Program-made: the position numbers and the translations under genes
Notes under the pieces: generated by a model
The model's database searches: none
The model's input: only the letters and a program-made list of their open reading frames with translations
What the model was told of the DNA's origin: nothing
DNA from: Motilimonas cestriensis
GTDB taxonomy: Bacteria > Pseudomonadota > Gammaproteobacteria > Enterobacterales > CBDFNC01
DNA length: 64,000 bases
Reading direction: 5' to 3'
Assembly: GCF_021295315.1 (NCBI RefSeq)
Contig: NZ_JAIMJA010000011.1
Coordinates: forward strand, 62,001 to 126,000
Part shown: one piece after another, positions 57,250 through 64,000 of the stretch
Position numbering within the stretch: the stretch's first letter is position 1
How the letters are laid out: every line of letters starts with the position of its first letter

Positions 57250-57867
57250 ATGAAACGAATAGGGATCACGCTAAGAACATGTAATGCCAGCCAATATCAT
57301 GAGCCTCGCGATGGTTTAGCACGCGATTGGTATACGTTTTTTAACCAATTAAATGATAACCATAATTGGCTTTTGCTCCCGAGCTTAGGCAAAGAAACAG
57401 TGGCATATTTTCAACAATGGGAATTGGCTGGGCTTATTTTGTCTGGAGGAGATTCCATCGGTGATGATCCCCTGCGTGATGAAACAGAGCTCGCACTGCT
57501 TGCACACTGTATCAAGCACAAGTTACCTGTACTTGGCATTTGCCGAGGCGCACAGCTAATCCACCACTATTTTTCAGGTAAGCTAATTCAGGCGGATCCC
57601 GCTATTCATATAGCGAAACGCCATGCAATCAATATCACCTCGGCTTTTCCATGGGTGTGTAATAGCCTCCACGAGGTTAATTCTTATCATGGTCTGTCAC
57701 TCGCTGCGCCGCTCCCAAAGGAACTCATCGGCTTTGCATACTGTCAGCAAGAATGTGAAGGCATTCGTCACAAAGGTCTTCCCATTGTAGGTATAATGTG
57801 GCATCCAGAGCGCGATGACAGAATAAGTGAATTTGATCGCCACCTTTTTAACTGGCTATTTTCTTAA
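57250..57867 (+). CDS. Gamma-glutamyl-CDP-amidate hydrolase (class I glutamine amidotransferase fold)
   Basis: 205 residues of the peptidase C26/PuuD type. Catalytic triad visible: C98 in GICRGAQ, H185 and E187 in WHPER. Taken alone it could be a gamma-glutamyl-GABA hydrolase, but it lies between the glutamine kinase and the cytidylyltransferase. In C. jejuni, Cj1417 releases cytidine diphosphoramidate from CDP-L-glutamine. Shares the operon with neighbours at 15 and nine bases. Confidence 0.85.
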   Translation: MKRIGITLRTCNASQYHEPRDGLARDWYTFFNQLNDNHNWLLLPSLGKETVAYFQQWELAGLILSGGDSIGDDPLRDETELALLAHCIKHKLPVLGICRGAQLIHHYFSGKLIQADPAIHIAKRHAINITSAFPWVCNSLHEVNSYHGLSLAAPLPKELIGFAYCQQECEGIRHKGLPIVGIMWHPERDDRISEFDRHLFNWLFS

Positions 57868-57876
57868 GGAGTTAAT

Positions 57877-58626
57877 GTGCAAGCCATTATTTTAGCTGCA
57901 GGGCGAGGCTCACGCCTTGGCTCAATGACCAAGGACAAACCTAAGCCTCTTACCGAGTTAGCCGGTAAGCCATTACTTGAGTGGCAGATCAGTTCACTAA
58001 AAACTGCCAGCGTTAAACATATTACTCTCATTGGCGGATATCAATCCCACCACCTTTTGGGTTATGGCGATAACATGATTGAAAACCCTAACTGGCAAAC
58101 CAGTAACATGGTGCGAAGTTTGCTTTGTGGAGATGAAGTTTTATGCCAAGCGCCTACTATTATTTCCTATGGTGATATAGCCTATCAGTCAAAAATAGTC
58201 AGTGCCTTGATGAATTGCCACCATGAGTTTGCAATTAGCTATGACGTTGCTTGGCACGCTTTATGGGCAGAGCGATTTGATGATCCTCTTTCCGATGCCG
58301 AAACCTTTATACAGCAGCAAGGGTTAGTAACCGAAATAGGCAATAAAACTGACCAACTTAACGACATTCAAGGTCAATATATGGGGCTAATGTTAATAAC
58401 GCCACCTGCATGGCAAAGAATTAAACGCTATTTGCTCAGTTTAAGTGAAAACAAACTTAATCTGCTAGACATGACAACCCTCATTTCCAAGCTTATTACC
58501 ATCGGTGTTCAAGTCGGTGCCGTTGCTATAGATGGTGGCTGGGTTGAGGTGGATACACCAACGGATGCGGCGCTTTATGAAGCAAAGGTCAAGCTACCCA
58601 GTTGGCATCATAACTGGCAAGACTAG
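57877..58626 (+). CDS. CTP:phosphoglutamine cytidylyltransferase
   Basis: 249 residues from a GTG at 57877 with a strong AAGGAG site. NTP transferase start AIILAAGRGSRLGSMTKDKPKPL, then NPNWQTSNMVRSLLCG and IISYGDIAYQSK. Several conserved-looking blocks (WHALWAERFDDPLSDAETF) recall Cj1416 of C. jejuni, which makes CDP-L-glutamine from CTP and L-glutamine phosphate. Last plus-strand gene; a 16-base gap separates it from the convergent luxC-like gene. I see no terminator there. Confidence 0.85.
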   Translation: MQAIILAAGRGSRLGSMTKDKPKPLTELAGKPLLEWQISSLKTASVKHITLIGGYQSHHLLGYGDNMIENPNWQTSNMVRSLLCGDEVLCQAPTIISYGDIAYQSKIVSALMNCHHEFAISYDVAWHALWAERFDDPLSDAETFIQQQGLVTEIGNKTDQLNDIQGQYMGLMLITPPAWQRIKRYLLSLSENKLNLLDMTTLISKLITIGVQVGAVAIDGGWVEVDTPTDAALYEAKVKLPSWHHNWQD

Positions 58627-58642
58627 CCTAAGGCTTTTGATA

Positions 58643-59791
58643 TCAATTCCTGTCACAAAACTCTTCTAGCAAGTTCATCCCATCCCAGTGATGGGAAAAT
58701 GCTAAGGCTTGGCCAATATCGGCTAACCTCAAGATAGCTTTATCTTGCCGCACACAAGTTAACGCAGAATCAGTTAGAACATTGGTTATTAACGTTTGGA
58801 AATAAGCTGGCAGGTATTGTTCTAACTCATCGATGGTGTTGATATCTCGCTCATAGAACAAGCCTTGACCTAAATGACGTGGTATATCCTGATATTGAAC
58901 GCCATTCACTAAAGCAAAGCGCAAAAATATTGAATCTATGTTGTCTGGACAAGGGATATGCGCCGCAGCAAATTGTTGCTTTAATGCATAGCGCTCCGTG
59001 ACAGAGGCAATGAAACTCGTTTGTTTACTTATAAACAATGCATTTAAGCTACTCCAAAATTTCACCTTTGCTTTAGCAATATTATCGTCGGCCCCCAACC
59101 AAAATATCAATTTAGGTGATGAGCACCCTTGTTGATTAAACCAATACACATCATTATAGAAGTTGTGCACTAAGGACTTTATGTCATCAAGCTCTAAGAT
59201 AGTTTTTGCATCCAATAAAGCGCCGGATATTTTGTTGCCAAAGCTGACTTCGTGAGCATGGGCAGGTATCGGGAAACTTTGGATCCGCTTGATGGTTTCA
59301 TCACCGCCCCAGATGATCCTTAAATCACAAAAACTACTGAGCTCGGCGGTCAGTGGGCTGTTATTGGGATACTCAACAAATATATTGCCCGACTCAATAG
59401 CTTGATAAGCAGGTTTCGCTAGCGTTTCCTTAATAATACGTTCAAGTAAAAACGCCACGTCACCGCGACGCTGGCTTAGCCTGACGACATTTAGGTTACC
59501 GCAAAGTAATGAAAGCGCCCAAGAATAGACAAATTGCGTATCTACATTCGCAGGGGTGATATGAAATGCTAACCCGCGCGCTTTGGCATTGTTCGGCAAA
59601 TCTTTTGCCATTTGCATCACTTGTGCGCGGCGCAGCCAAAAGCCTAAGCTCATCACCTCAGGCTTATCTCGCTGTTGTAATAAACGCTGACTTAGAGTTT
59701 GCAAAAACTCAATAATCAAAGGGGAAAACGGGGCTAAGATCGGCTGAGTTTTACAGGCCCTTACTTGCTGTAATATAGCGGCGTCAGTCAT
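58643..59791 (-). CDS. Acyl-CoA/acyl reductase, LuxC family
   Basis: 382 residues of the LuxC fatty-acyl reductase type, an aldehyde dehydrogenase-like fold. The catalytic cysteine stretch is FNQQGCSSPKLIFW near 217-230; LAFHITPANVDTQFVYSWALSLLCGN is a conserved LuxC segment near 75-100. It would reduce an acyl thioester to an aldehyde. It overlaps the LuxE-like gene by eight bases. The rest of a bioluminescence operon is absent. Similar luxC/luxE pairs occur in flagellin glycosylation islands of Aeromonas and Pseudomonas. Confidence 0.85.
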   Translation of the reverse strand: MTDAAILQQVRACKTQPILAPFSPLIIEFLQTLSQRLLQQRDKPEVMSLGFWLRRAQVMQMAKDLPNNAKARGLAFHITPANVDTQFVYSWALSLLCGNLNVVRLSQRRGDVAFLLERIIKETLAKPAYQAIESGNIFVEYPNNSPLTAELSSFCDLRIIWGGDETIKRIQSFPIPAHAHEVSFGNKISGALLDAKTILELDDIKSLVHNFYNDVYWFNQQGCSSPKLIFWLGADDNIAKAKVKFWSSLNALFISKQTSFIASVTERYALKQQFAAAHIPCPDNIDSIFLRFALVNGVQYQDIPRHLGQGLFYERDINTIDELEQYLPAYFQTLITNVLTDSALTCVRQDKAILRLADIGQALAFSHHWDGMNLLEEFCDRN

Positions 59792-60869
59792 GACTCACCT
59801 CTTGGTAAGTGTCGCTACAGCCTCGGTTTTCCGACTTTTTAATCCTGCCTAGCACTTCAAAATAGCGCCCTTTTCTGCCACAGGAGCAAGTGTCTTCACC
59901 TAATATGCGCCCTAAGTCTTCGGTTAAAATACTGTGGCCTGGGTAGCTGTGGGGTAATGCCGATAACACTTGGATGATGCCCTGTTGGCCAAAATCATTA
60001 ATCACAGAGAGATCTTGTTCGCTACGCAAAATAATGTCGGCACAATTGGGGGCATGCAAGTGGCCATGTTCGCATTCCACAAAGATGGAGCCGGTTTGCT
60101 CCACCATGCCATAAAAATTGTGTACCTTGGCTTTGCCAAATAACTGCTGCATGGCTTGATTGAACTGCGTTTTACCAACCGCTAAATGAGCAAGTTTTTT
60201 CCAACCACCACCATGAAAGACAATAGCATCAAGTGGCGGCAAGGTTTTGCCGCTGGCGCTAACAGCTTGGTAAAAATATTGCCAGATCATAAAGGTAAAG
60301 CCAAAAATAAGGACTTTTTGGCCTTGATACTTAGTAAAGAATTGCTCAAGTTGCTGCCAATTAATTGACATATCAGGGTTCAACGCATAGTGATGATCGC
60401 GCCCTAATAATGCAAACCCTTGCACACCAGCGCCACGCGCCGAAAAGCCACGGCGATCAGCAATCAAGTTACTCGGCTCCATAAACAGCATAGGCAAGCG
60501 CTGTTTACCGCTAAAGCACTGCATGATCTTAACCAAAGACTTAGCTTGCAGTTTCGCGGTATCAGCATCGAGATAAATTTTAGCCACCTTGGCAGAAGTC
60601 GTACCCGATGACGTTAAGGTTTTAATGATCTGCGATTTAGGTACAGACACCAGCTCTAACTCTTTAAACAACTGAGTACTTAAGAACGGCACCAGCTCTA
60701 GGCAGCCATTGGTGGGCGCTAATCCTAAGGTATCAATAATATTTTTATATAGCTGGCAGTGCTGATAATGAAATTCGGTCAATTGATTGAACTGCGCCAA
60801 CAAAGTCGCATTTTTTTGCTCCTTGCTTTGGCTATAAATGGCATCAAAATCAATCTCAATCATGCTCAA
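59784..60869 (-). CDS. Acyl-protein synthetase, LuxE family
   Basis: 361 residues, adenylating enzyme of the LuxE group. TSSGTTSAKVAKIYLD near 86-101 is the ATP-binding loop, and NFYGMVEQTGSIFVEC the A5-like region. A cysteine close to the C-terminus (NRGCSDT) is where LuxE holds its acyl group. It would activate a carboxylate and pass it to LuxC. Overlaps luxC-like and ligase genes by eight and four bases. Confidence 0.87.
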   Translation of the reverse strand: MSMIEIDFDAIYSQSKEQKNATLLAQFNQLTEFHYQHCQLYKNIIDTLGLAPTNGCLELVPFLSTQLFKELELVSVPKSQIIKTLTSSGTTSAKVAKIYLDADTAKLQAKSLVKIMQCFSGKQRLPMLFMEPSNLIADRRGFSARGAGVQGFALLGRDHHYALNPDMSINWQQLEQFFTKYQGQKVLIFGFTFMIWQYFYQAVSASGKTLPPLDAIVFHGGGWKKLAHLAVGKTQFNQAMQQLFGKAKVHNFYGMVEQTGSIFVECEHGHLHAPNCADIILRSEQDLSVINDFGQQGIIQVLSALPHSYPGHSILTEDLGRILGEDTCSCGRKGRYFEVLGRIKKSENRGCSDTYQEVSHD

Positions 60870-62233
60870 GTGTCCACTTTGCTATTTAGCAACAGGGTTT
60901 GATAATCTATTTTGCCATTGCTGAGTAACGGCAATTCGCTGACTTGTTTGATCCGAACCAAGCTCGGGTGGATGGCAAAGGTTAACCGCAAAAACTGTTT
61001 TATCTCTTGTTGGCTTACATCACCCACACTCACCACCAGCAGGTTTTCATCTTCACCCAAGGTGACCAGAGTTGAATAACAGTCTTGTTGCAGCCTCTGC
61101 TCTAACTCATCCAGACTAAAGCGCACGCCTTGTAATTTAATGATGCGTTTAATTCTGCCGCTAATAACAAAATCACCGTCGTCATCCAGATATGCAAGAT
61201 CCCCCGTATGCAGTTGCTCCAGAGGGGGAAAATGACTCAAGTCAGACAGGCTGCCTGCATACCCCAGCATAACATTACCACCTTGATAAACCAGCTCGCC
61301 TTGTTGTTTGGCTACTGTTATTAACTCCCCATTATCCCCTCGCAGACTCAAAGTACCACCTGGGATCGCTTGGCCAATACAACCCGGTTTAGTGCCTGCT
61401 TTAGCTGGATTTAAATACGCTATACGCGCCGTGGCTTCGGTTTGGCCATACATAATAAAAAAGCGTCTTTGGCTTCGTTTGGCCCAAGTCGCAAAATGGC
61501 TAGCTAATGAATCACTTAAGCGACCACCTGCTTGGGTGAGCGTGGTTAGATGGGGTAAGTCCATTTGTTCTAATTTAAGCCGAGCGAGCATTTGGTATTG
61601 CGCGGGTACCGCCGCCAAATGGGATATTTGCTGCTCTTTCATTAACGCCCAAAAGCCTTTGCTCATGACCGACTCACTGGTTAATACCGTTTGCGCCCCA
61701 GCGAATAAATGGGAATGCAACACAGATAAACCATATGAGTAATGCAAGGGCAAGCTAGTGATCGCGCGCTCTGTTGGCGTTATGTCTAAATATTCAATGA
61801 TGGACTGGGCGTTACTGATAATATTTTGCAGCGATAAACAGACGTATTTTACCGTCCCTGTTGAGCCCGAGGTGGCTAGCATCAGGGCTAGTTCATTGGC
61901 CAAGCTATGAGTGAGTTCGCTTTGTAATTCCAGCCCTGCAGCACTTGAATAACAGTAATTGGCTTGAAAATGCGCAATCGTCGCCGCTTTTTGTTCGCGG
62001 GCTTGTTTGGCATCGAGCAATAACGCAACATGGCCGGCATCAAGGCAGGCAAGATACATCAAGGTTGCAGCTAACGAGTTATCCATTTCAATGGCAATTA
62101 GCTGCCTAGGCTTGCCTTGAAGTGGCAAAAGGCAGTGCGCAAAATGATTAGTCAGCTCACTGAATTTCAGCTGCAGCTCATTGTCAATCAATGCAATACC
62201 TTGGTGCTGAAAATGAGGGGCAAGATACCTCAT
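60866..62233 (-). CDS. AMP-dependent acyl ligase (ANL superfamily)
   Basis: 455 residues. Adenylation motifs: LMLATSGSTGTVKYVCLS (A3), MYGQTEATARIAYL (A5), LHTGDLAYLDDDGDFVISGR (A7-A8), and NGKIDYQ with the final catalytic lysine. It probably loads an acyl group onto the acyl carrier protein two genes upstream. The coupled genes argue for a small dedicated acyl pathway. Acid substrate not predictable. Overlaps the SDR gene by four bases. Confidence 0.88.
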   Translation of the reverse strand: MRYLAPHFQHQGIALIDNELQLKFSELTNHFAHCLLPLQGKPRQLIAIEMDNSLAATLMYLACLDAGHVALLLDAKQAREQKAATIAHFQANYCYSSAAGLELQSELTHSLANELALMLATSGSTGTVKYVCLSLQNIISNAQSIIEYLDITPTERAITSLPLHYSYGLSVLHSHLFAGAQTVLTSESVMSKGFWALMKEQQISHLAAVPAQYQMLARLKLEQMDLPHLTTLTQAGGRLSDSLASHFATWAKRSQRRFFIMYGQTEATARIAYLNPAKAGTKPGCIGQAIPGGTLSLRGDNGELITVAKQQGELVYQGGNVMLGYAGSLSDLSHFPPLEQLHTGDLAYLDDDGDFVISGRIKRIIKLQGVRFSLDELEQRLQQDCYSTLVTLGEDENLLVVSVGDVSQQEIKQFLRLTFAIHPSLVRIKQVSELPLLSNGKIDYQTLLLNSKVDT

Positions 62234-62955
62234 AAACTCCAGCCACCATCGATAGCGATCACTTGCCCAGTGATATATTGGCTTTCATTACTGGCAAGAA
62301 ATAGTGCCAATTGTGCGACCTCTTGAGGTAAACCCAAACGCTGCATGGGAATGTCGGCTAAGGTTTGCGCCAAAGTCTGCTCAGTTAAATTGTCCAGTAA
62401 CGATGTGTCTATGCTGCCAGGGGCAATGGCGTTGACGCGTACTTTTTGACCGGCCAGCTCAAGGGCAAGATTTTTGGTCAAAGCTTCAACACCTGCCTTG
62501 CTAGCGCTATAAACGGCTTGGCCTAAGGTGGCTTTTTGTGCCAGCACCGAGCTTACATTAATAATGCTGCCGCCTTTTTTGCTCATCAATCTGGCGGCAA
62601 ATTGGCTAAGGGGAAATAAAGCAAACAGATTAGTGGCAAAGCTTTGCTGCAGATTATCACTCTTGATAAAGCCAAACCCCTTGGGCTCCATGATACCCGC
62701 ATTGTTAATTAACACATCAAGCCCTCCTTGTTTTTGCAGCCAAACAAAAAACGGCTTGATGTTGTCGGTTTGGGTAATATCCAGAGGATAAATGTCTAAC
62801 TTTTCTAAGCGCTGAGCTAGCTGTTCAAGTTTGTCTTTGCTGCGCGCAACAGCTATCACTTTTGCGCCTTCGCTTAGCATCAGCTCAGCCATGGCTAAAC
62901 CTATACCCTGACTGGCCCCTATGATAACAACGGTTTTATTAACAAGGCGCTGCAT
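62230..62955 (-). CDS. Short-chain dehydrogenase/reductase, FabG-like
   Basis: 241 residues. VVIIGASQGIGLAMAELM (8-25) is the NAD(P) loop, VLINNAGIMEP follows, catalytic Ser is in IINVSSVLAQKA and YSASKAGVEAL gives the YxxxK pair. It resembles 3-oxoacyl-ACP reductases. Beside a carrier protein and ligase it may reduce a 3-oxoacyl chain to a 3-hydroxyacyl group. One base separates it from the ACP gene. Confidence 0.9.
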   Translation of the reverse strand: MQRLVNKTVVIIGASQGIGLAMAELMLSEGAKVIAVARSKDKLEQLAQRLEKLDIYPLDITQTDNIKPFFVWLQKQGGLDVLINNAGIMEPKGFGFIKSDNLQQSFATNLFALFPLSQFAARLMSKKGGSIINVSSVLAQKATLGQAVYSASKAGVEALTKNLALELAGQKVRVNAIAPGSIDTSLLDNLTEQTLAQTLADIPMQRLGLPQEVAQLALFLASNESQYITGQVIAIDGGWSL

Positions 62956-62956
62956 A

Positions 62957-63196
62957 TTAAAATTCGATATCGTAACGCGCTAAAATTTCGCGGGCCTTGG
63001 CTACCGAGCTCATGTCGATAATGTCATCGGTATCGAGCATGATTTCAAACTCGGCCTCAAGCTGCGCTATCAGCACCATGTGTGCCGTTGAATCCCACTG
63101 CGGGATAGTGTTGTATTGTAATGAATCAACCACCAGCTCTGGCGCTATGGTTAAGGCTTCACTGAATAAATGCACTAATTTTTCGTTATTTGTCAT
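62957..63196 (-). CDS. Acyl carrier protein
   Basis: 79 residues, four-helix carrier domain. The phosphopantetheine serine is in PQWDSTAHMVLIAQLE (D-S-T in place of the common D-S-L), and the end FEIMLDTDDIIDMSSVAKAREIL is typical. It is not the fatty-acid synthesis ACP by context. It lies between the SDR and the acetyltransferase and likely carries the acyl group handled by this cassette. The gene overlaps pseH by one base. Confidence 0.92.
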   Translation of the reverse strand: MTNNEKLVHLFSEALTIAPELVVDSLQYNTIPQWDSTAHMVLIAQLEAEFEIMLDTDDIIDMSSVAKAREILARYDIEF

Positions 63197-63738
63197 TATC
63201 TAATAAACCGTGTTAATTTCGCTTTGCTGGCCTCATAGTCAGCTAATGCCAACGTCATTGAAACCTGCTCATTATCTTGATTATCTATCACATAGCCCAA
63301 TTGCTGATTAAAATTTAAAGCCGCCTGATTACTGGGCAACACAGTGGCGATCAGCTGCTTCGCCTTGAGTTCATCAAAACAATAATCGGTTAAGGCCAAG
63401 GCAACACAAAAAGCAAGAAATGTGCCCCGGTATTTAGCCGCGCCTAGGTATAAGCCAGTTTCCAGAATTTGCCCAGCTTGCTGTAAAGGCATCTTAGTTG
63501 GTGATTTTATATTGGCATAACCAACCAATTGCCCTTTATATTCCAGCGCAAAATGTTGCTGCGACTTTTGCTGAGCTAACCCTTTAAACCAAACCTGCTG
63601 TTGTTGCACTGTAATTAATTGCTGATCTAGCATTTGGCTGCGAATATCGTGCTGGTTACGCCATTGCCGCAACGTTTCGATATCGTCTGCGGCAATGTCT
63701 CGAAGCACCATTTTATATGCTGAGATTGCTTGTTTCAT
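63196..63738 (-). CDS. pseH: GNAT N-acetyltransferase, probable PseH
   Basis: 180 residues, GNAT fold: VLRDIAADDIETLRQWRNQHDIR at the start matches the PseH type, followed by FALEYKGQLVGYANI and GAAKYRGTFLAFCVALALTDYC. It would acetylate the 4-amino group of the PseC product. A partial pseG lies 101 bases upstream, supporting this over a general GNAT. If the acyl cassette supplies the donor, a different acyl group might be used instead of acetyl. Confidence 0.82.
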   Translation of the reverse strand: MKQAISAYKMVLRDIAADDIETLRQWRNQHDIRSQMLDQQLITVQQQQVWFKGLAQQKSQQHFALEYKGQLVGYANIKSPTKMPLQQAGQILETGLYLGAAKYRGTFLAFCVALALTDYCFDELKAKQLIATVLPSNQAALNFNQQLGYVIDNQDNEQVSMTLALADYEASKAKLTRFIR

Positions 63739-63839
63739 GACCAGCTAATCCATTGATTTATCTATGCTAGCTATTGTGAGATGTTTTCACTGCTTTGTGA
63801 AGGTTAGCAAGCAAGCAATATGCGCTAGCACTAAAGTTT

Positions 63840-64000
63840 TTACCTTTTTGTCACCAGAATTTGCTCGATAAGCAAGGTTGCAATGCGCATCGCACCTTGG
63901 CCATCCACGGCAGCACTCGCAGCTTGACTACGTTGTAGCAACTCACTTGGGCTATTTAAGGTATCTTCTAAAAAGGATTTCAGCCTTACATGATCTAATT
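63840..64000 (-). CDS. pseG: C-terminal end of a PseG-like hydrolase (5' end outside window)
   Basis: About 53 codons visible on the minus strand, stop at 63842-63840. The translation includes VRLKSFLEDTLNSPSELLQR and AVDGQGAMRIATLL, resembling the end of UDP-2,4-diacetamido-2,4,6-trideoxy-beta-L-altropyranose hydrolase, where the DGxGAxR pattern is conserved. Adjacent to pseH, which it would follow in the pathway. The short visible part limits certainty. Confidence 0.7.
   Translation of the reverse strand, partial: LDHVRLKSFLEDTLNSPSELLQRSQAASAAVDGQGAMRIATLLIEQILVTKR

Noticed and set aside
58643-60869. Bioluminescence operon (luxC, luxE)
   Set aside because: No luxA, luxB or luxD genes are present, and the pair is embedded with a ligase, reductase and carrier protein beside pseudaminic acid genes.
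63739-63839. Hairpins between pseG and pseH
   Set aside because: Short arms (TTCAC/GTGAA and a distant TGCTAGC/GCTAGCA pair) without a U-tract; too weak to call a terminator or operator.

Overview
The window is chromosomal DNA from a polarly flagellated gammaproteobacterium, most likely a marine Alteromonadales-type organism. The evidence is the regulator trio FlrA/FlrB/FlrC, the FlhF/FlhG pair, ParC/ParP chemotaxis-array positioning proteins and a MotC/MotD stator pair, in the collinear order seen in Pseudomonas, Alteromonas and Shewanella relatives. The genus cannot be fixed from the sequence. There are no rRNA, tRNA, CRISPR or insertion-sequence signals, and no stretch above 300 bases lacks a gene. 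The longest intergenic gap is the 204-base divergent region between flrA and the maf-like gene.

Region 1 (1-2509): cytochrome c maturation genes ccmA and ccmB on the minus strand, divergent from two small plus-strand genes. These encode a stand-alone FliK-like C-terminal domain and a stand-alone FlhB-like C-terminal domain.

Region 2 (2544-34946, minus strand): a nearly complete polar flagellar and chemotaxis regulon. Read in its own direction it is flrA, flrB-flrC, fliEFGHIJ, fliKLMNOPQR-flhB, flhA-flhF-flhG-fliA, cheYZAB, motCD, parC-parP-cheW and a DUF2802 gene. Sigma-54 type -24/-12 elements are readable before flrB, fliE, fliK and flhA, which fits the FlrA/FlrC hierarchy. Oddities are a 72-bp tandem repeat in fliK, a 32-residue repeat in CheA, and a 95-bp duplication that fused the start of fliF to the end of fliE.

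Region 3 (35151-64000): a glycan island that starts with a Maf/DUF115 flagellin glycosylation gene. Pseudaminic acid genes lie at both ends: pseB, pseC and pseF at the left, pseH and a partial pseG at the right. Between them are four modules: (a) CDP-glycerol synthesis and a TagF-like transferase with two family 2 glycosyltransferases; (b) a CDP-glucose-derived 6-deoxysugar pathway (rfbF, rfbG, 3,5-epimerase, C-methyltransferase, reductase) without the 3-dehydrase of dideoxysugar routes; (c) methyltransferase-like and unknown proteins; (d) a set matching the cytidine diphosphoramidate pathway of Campylobacter jejuni capsule (L-glutamine kinase, phosphoglutamine cytidylyltransferase, gamma-glutamyl-CDP-amidate hydrolase, CDP-amidate kinase), with a formyltransferase. 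A convergent minus-strand cassette encodes LuxC-, LuxE- and acyl-ligase-like proteins, a short-chain reductase and an acyl carrier protein.

How it fits together (inference): no flippase, polymerase or export genes are visible in the island, and it abuts the flagellar regulon and begins with a Maf-type gene. The simplest reading is that it builds an elaborate, cytoplasmically assembled flagellin glycan carrying pseudaminic acid, a branched 6-deoxysugar, glycerol phosphate, an acyl group and a phosphoramidate group. An LPS or capsule target cannot be excluded. The phosphoramidate module beside polar flagellar genes is the most notable content.
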